NCBI GenBank assembly: GCA_003559475.1
Contig: PWLF01000193.1
Coordinates: 1 to 53,453, forward strand
Direction of reading: 5' to 3'
Length of the DNA stretch: 53,453 nt
Source of the DNA: Bacteroidales bacterium
GTDB lineage: Bacteria; Bacteroidota; Bacteroidia; Bacteroidales; UBA7960
The notes under the pieces were generated by a model that searched no databases, had not been told where the DNA came from, and saw nothing but the letters and a program-made list of their open reading frames with translations. Below, in pieces: positions 49,851 through 53,453 of the stretch (its first letter is position 1; each line of letters opens with the position of its first letter). The position numbers and the translations under genes are program-made.

Positions 49851-49947
49851 ATTTCGAGATTTCTCTCTAGCGGTCGAAATGACGGTTTAATTAGCATAAC
49901 AGGGGAGGATGGGGTTAGTTGCGGCTTCGCCGCCACTAACCCCATCC
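49851..49947. repeat. REP-like composite of two hairpins in a divergent intergenic region
   Basis: ATTTCGA(49851-49857)/TCGAAAT(49874-49880), followed by a 19-bp stem with one mismatch, GGATGGGGTTAGTTGCGGC-TTC-GCCGCCACTAACCCCATCC (49907-49947); GC-rich island in AT-rich DNA. Confidence 0.75.
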
Positions 49948-50027
49948 TTAACGTCGCAAATAGTGGTCATCCTATATTTGCAAAATGTTATTTTTGTCGG
50001 ACATTGCTGATTTTAAAATTTAATATT

Positions 50028-51317
50028 ATGCTTAATTACTTTAATATTAATAAAAGGTGTTTGCCTAACGGGGCTTTAGTTTTAAAGCTGTTTTTGATTT
50101 TAATTGTAATGAATAGTTGTAAATCAATTACTCGTATCTCAGACAGAAATTTAAAGTTTTTATATTACCATGAAGAAAACATAATAGGAGCTGATTTTTT
50201 GGTGTTTCATAAATCTTTTGATAAAAGTTCTTTGTATTACAGAATAAATAGAAGCAGTTTGGAGTACCGCAAATCTTCAGAAGAAGAGCCTTTTGTCGCA
50301 TCTGTAAACTTAAGTTATGAAATATTCGATTCATATTCAAGTAATGAACTCGTAGATAGCTTAAGTATTACTGTTTTTGATACTTTGGATAACGATAAAA
50401 ACGCTCATGATGCTTATATTAAAGATTTTATAGCACTCAATATTCCTTCAGGGACTAATTATGTTATGAAAATTGACCTGCAGGATGTAAACAATAAAGA
50501 AACTCGAAAAAAAGCTATTATTGATGTAAATAAAACCGAAGATGACAATTCTCAATACTTTAAATTGTATTATGAAGAAGATTCTTTGATTTTTCCACCC
50601 AATTTTTTAAAAAAAGGTAATTACACTTTAAAATATAAGCATGAAATATCTGAAATATATGAAGTGAGTATTTTTAAAGATAGAAAAGAAATTGCTTTAC
50701 CGCCTTTTTCGGAGAAAGGTATTGATATAAAAGATATTACTCATGATGCTGTTTTTCAGTTAGATTTTGAAAAAGGGATAGCATCATTGCAAATAGAAGT
50801 TGATGGAATTTACAGAGTGTCAAATGAGGATAATGCAGGCTTTTATGTTTATAATTTTTATGATGGTTATCCTGCAATTGTTGATGATTATCAAATGCTG
50901 TTACCTCTAAGGTACCTCTCAACCGGTAAGGAGTTTGAAAAACTGCTTGATTATGATGATGCAGCTGTTGCTGTTGATGTTTTTTGGACAGAAATGGCAG
51001 GAACGCCTTTAAGAGGTCGCAAAAAGGTTGATAGATTTTATGATAATATTGAAAAATCAAATAAGCTTTTTACAACATGGAAAGAAGGATGGAAAACAGA
51101 CAGGGGTATGATATATTCTGTTTTTGGAAGTCCTGACCATATTATTAAAAATGATGAATCTGAAAGATGGATATATCACGGAGGATGGGAAATTCCAAGA
51201 ACAGAATTTACTTTTATCAAAACGGAAATAATGTCGGGGATGCATTGCTTTGTATTAGACAGAAAACCTGAGTATAGTGATATTTGGTTTAGAATGGTTG
51301 ATAATATTAGAAATTGA
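50028..51317 (+). CDS. GWxTD domain-containing putative lipoprotein
   Basis: Track ORF 49812-51317, but the hairpin element lies in its 5' part; in-frame ATG at 50028 begins MLNYFNINKRCLPNG...FLILIVMNSC (lipobox-like); FWTEMAGTPLRGRKKVDRFYDNIEKSNKLFTTWKEGWKTDRGMIYSVFGSPD. Confidence 0.85.
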   Translation: MLNYFNINKRCLPNGALVLKLFLILIVMNSCKSITRISDRNLKFLYYHEENIIGADFLVFHKSFDKSSLYYRINRSSLEYRKSSEEEPFVASVNLSYEIFDSYSSNELVDSLSITVFDTLDNDKNAHDAYIKDFIALNIPSGTNYVMKIDLQDVNNKETRKKAIIDVNKTEDDNSQYFKLYYEEDSLIFPPNFLKKGNYTLKYKHEISEIYEVSIFKDRKEIALPPFSEKGIDIKDITHDAVFQLDFEKGIASLQIEVDGIYRVSNEDNAGFYVYNFYDGYPAIVDDYQMLLPLRYLSTGKEFEKLLDYDDAAVAVDVFWTEMAGTPLRGRKKVDRFYDNIEKSNKLFTTWKEGWKTDRGMIYSVFGSPDHIIKNDESERWIYHGGWEIPRTEFTFIKTEIMSGMHCFVLDRKPEYSDIWFRMVDNIRN

Positions 51318-51395
51318 GATTAGTTAAAAATACGGGTTTGTTAAAATAGGAATAAAACAATTGATTGATTATTTAATATTTTTAAATTTATTATT

Positions 51396-52130
51396 TTGGA
51401 AAATATAATTTATGGAATAAGGCCGGTTATAGAGGCTTTAAAAGAAGGAAGAAATACTGACAAGATTCTTATCCAAAAAGGTCTTACCGGAGATAATTAC
51501 GGCAGGCTTTTTAAGTATATAAGGGATAAAAACATTCACCATCAGTTGGTTCCTGCTGAAAAACTAAATAAAATAACAAAAAATAACCACCAGGGAGTAA
51601 TAGCTTATATCGCTCAGATAGATTATTGGAAGGTAGAAGATGTAATAACTAAAGCCTGGGATAGCGGAGAAACCCCCTTGCTGGTAATTCTTGATGGGAT
51701 TACCGATGTGCGTAATTTTGGAGCAATTGCACGAACGGTAGAATGTGCAGGAGCGCATGGTATTATAATACCAGCTAAAGGAAGTGTGACTGTAAATGAT
51801 GTTAGTGTTAAAACATCTGCAGGTGCGCTAAACAGAGTGCCTGTTTGTAAAGAAGATAACTTGCTGGAAACAATATCTTTTATAAAAGAATGTGGTCTAA
51901 AAGTTGTCGCAACATCAGAGAGAAGTAATAATGATATTTATAATTCTGAATTAAAAGAACCTATGGCTGTTATATTTGGCTCTGAAGATAGGGGAGTATC
52001 AAAAGCCTGCTTGAAACTGGCTGATAAATCAGTCTTTGTGCCTATGAGCGGGGAAACAGGATCTTTAAATGTCTCTGTTGCCACTGGCGTTGTTTTATTT
52101 GAAATAAACAGACAAAGAAAATATAAGTGA
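51396..52130 (+). CDS. rlmB: 23S rRNA (guanosine(2251)-2'-O)-methyltransferase RlmB-like (SpoU/TrmH family)
   Basis: 244 aa; IIYGIRPVIEALKEGR, LDGITDVRNFGAIARTVECAGAHGIIIP, IFGSEDRGVS, LNVSVATGVVLFE; TTG start. Confidence 0.93.
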   Translation: MENIIYGIRPVIEALKEGRNTDKILIQKGLTGDNYGRLFKYIRDKNIHHQLVPAEKLNKITKNNHQGVIAYIAQIDYWKVEDVITKAWDSGETPLLVILDGITDVRNFGAIARTVECAGAHGIIIPAKGSVTVNDVSVKTSAGALNRVPVCKEDNLLETISFIKECGLKVVATSERSNNDIYNSELKEPMAVIFGSEDRGVSKACLKLADKSVFVPMSGETGSLNVSVATGVVLFEINRQRKYK

Positions 52131-52175
52131 TTATTTGTAAAGAATGTTTTTAATATTTTTTAAAAAAAGTGTAAA

Positions 52176-52901
52176 GTGAAAATTAATGAAGTTGACATAT
52201 TTATTCCTTGTTTTATTGATCAACTATATCCTGAAACCGGGGCAAATATGGTTAAAGTACTCGAAAAAGCCGGCGTTTCGGTAACTTATAATCCGAAACA
52301 AACATGCTGTGGTCAAGTAGCTTTTAATTCAGGATATTGGAAAGAAGCCCGCTGTGTGGCTGAAAAATTTATAAAAGATTTTGAAGGGAAATCTATTATT
52401 GTTACCCCTTCAGCATCTTGTGCAAGTATGGTTAAAAACTACTATAACGAACTGTTTGAAAATTCATCTTTTCATCACTCAAGCCAGCAAATAGGCGAAA
52501 ACTTGTATGAGTTTACGGACTTTATGGTAAATGTACTTCAGATAGATGATATAAAATCGGTTTTCAATACTAAAGCTACAATACATGATGCTTGTACTGC
52601 TATAAGAGAGTATGGGCTTAAAGACGAACTTAGAAAACTGCTTGCTAATGTGAAGGGTTTAGAGATTGTAGAAATGAAAGACAGTGATGTATGTTGTGGG
52701 TTTGGAGGTACCTTTTCTGTAAAAAATGAACCAATATCTGTTGCAATGACTCAACAAAAGGTTGAAAATGCAATAAACTCAGGTGCTGATGTTATAATAT
52801 CAACAGAGCAGTCTTGCCTTATGAATATTGAGAGTTATATTAAGCATAATAACCTCCCAATAAAAACCATGCACATTGTTGATGTTTTAGCGCGGTTTTA
52901 A
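52176..52901 (+). CDS. (Fe-S)-binding protein, LutA/YkgE-like, cysteine-rich (CCG) domains
   Basis: 241 aa; VDIFIPCFIDQLYPETGANMVKVLEKAGVSVTYNPKQTCCGQVAFNSG, DSDVCCGFGGTFSVKNEPIS; GTG start. Confidence 0.92.
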   Translation: MKINEVDIFIPCFIDQLYPETGANMVKVLEKAGVSVTYNPKQTCCGQVAFNSGYWKEARCVAEKFIKDFEGKSIIVTPSASCASMVKNYYNELFENSSFHHSSQQIGENLYEFTDFMVNVLQIDDIKSVFNTKATIHDACTAIREYGLKDELRKLLANVKGLEIVEMKDSDVCCGFGGTFSVKNEPISVAMTQQKVENAINSGADVIISTEQSCLMNIESYIKHNNLPIKTMHIVDVLARF

Positions 52902-52928
52902 TTAAAAAAATAGTTTTTATAGAATTAA

Positions 52929-52958
52929 ATATGTCCTGATTCAGGAATCAGGACATAT
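52929..52958. terminator. Perfect palindromic hairpin, candidate terminator after the LutA-like gene
   Basis: ATATGTCCTGATTC-AG-GAATCAGGACATAT, 14-bp perfect stem, 27 bp after the stop codon; no clear downstream T-tract. Confidence 0.55.
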
Positions 52959-53120
52959 CAATTAGTAAACTAAAATTCTGGTTATCAGTTTAATTAGTTA
53001 TATTTTGTTAGTATTTAAAAAATATTAAATATTAAACTATATTATTTTTTTTATATATTTGAAGAATTAAATGATTTAATATCAAACAAAAACTATTATA
53101 AACAAAAATTAGATATAATT

Positions 53121-53453
53121 ATGCTTAAGAAAACTTTTACTTCGATTGTTTTAACGCTTGCTTTTATCTTTTCCGGTTATGCGCAAGTTTCAATAGGTCC
53201 TGATGGACAAGAAGCCCATGAATCAGCGATATTAGAATTAATATCCGGAGAAAAAGGATTTTTGATGACCAGAATTGCTGGTAACGACCAGATTGATAAT
53301 CCTGCAGAGGCACTAATAATTTATAACACTAACACAAACTGTTTTGAAATCTATCTCGAAGCCGAATGGCATGAGATATGGTGTTATGGAGGATGCATTG
53401 AATCTACAGACCCAACTGAAATTACCGGAGACGATCAAATTTGTGATGGTAGT
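53121..53453 (+). CDS. Secreted protein, 3' end truncated by the window
   Basis: Open frame to the window edge: MLKKTFTSIVLTLAFIFSGYAQVSIGPDGQEAHESAILELISGEKGFLMTRIAGNDQ...; signal peptide and the SAxLEL.S..KGFL.(P/T)R motif common in Bacteroidetes surface/tail-fibre-like proteins. Confidence 0.8.
   Translation, partial: MLKKTFTSIVLTLAFIFSGYAQVSIGPDGQEAHESAILELISGEKGFLMTRIAGNDQIDNPAEALIIYNTNTNCFEIYLEAEWHEIWCYGGCIESTDPTEITGDDQICDGS

Noticed and set aside
49812-50027. N-terminal extension of the GWxTD protein as real coding sequence
   Set aside because: It would translate through the REP-like hairpins and starts at a TTG; the ATG at 50028 gives a signal peptide with a lipobox-like cysteine.

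Overview
This is a roughly 53 kb chromosomal window from an AT-rich Bacteroidetes-type genome. Supporting signs are T9SS-type C-terminal sorting domains, TAnnTTTG-like promoter motifs and mostly Shine-Dalgarno-less starts. The housekeeping content is def, ruvX/yqgF, mutS, an interrupted uvrA, aspS, an ABC-F ATPase, recA, rlmB, a LutA/YkgE-like Fe-S protein, and several transporters (FecCD/FecE, FetAB-like, dicarboxylate symporter, BCCT). The accessory content is: (i) a surface-protein locus at 12-20 kb with a short T9SS module, an S74-chaperone tail-fibre-like protein with 123-bp tandem repeats, and a 9xFN3/FISUMP protein; (ii) a glycan operon at 21-26 kb; (iii) a giant 2429-aa T9SS protein at 35-42.5 kb with five tandem glycine-rich modules that closely resemble the glycine-rich domain of animal ALK/LTK receptors; and (iv) an AmgK-like kinase fused to a RapZ C-terminal domain, next to a MurU-like nucleotidyltransferase. 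The most notable points are the ALK-GRD-like modules, an in-frame TGA that replaces a Walker A glycine in an otherwise intact uvrA, the kinase-RapZC/MurU pair, a mini heme-hairpin/SOR-like gene pair, and one unusually strong Shine-Dalgarno sequence. No tRNA, rRNA, CRISPR array, IS element or prophage was recognised. All homology calls come from reading motifs by eye; no searches were run.
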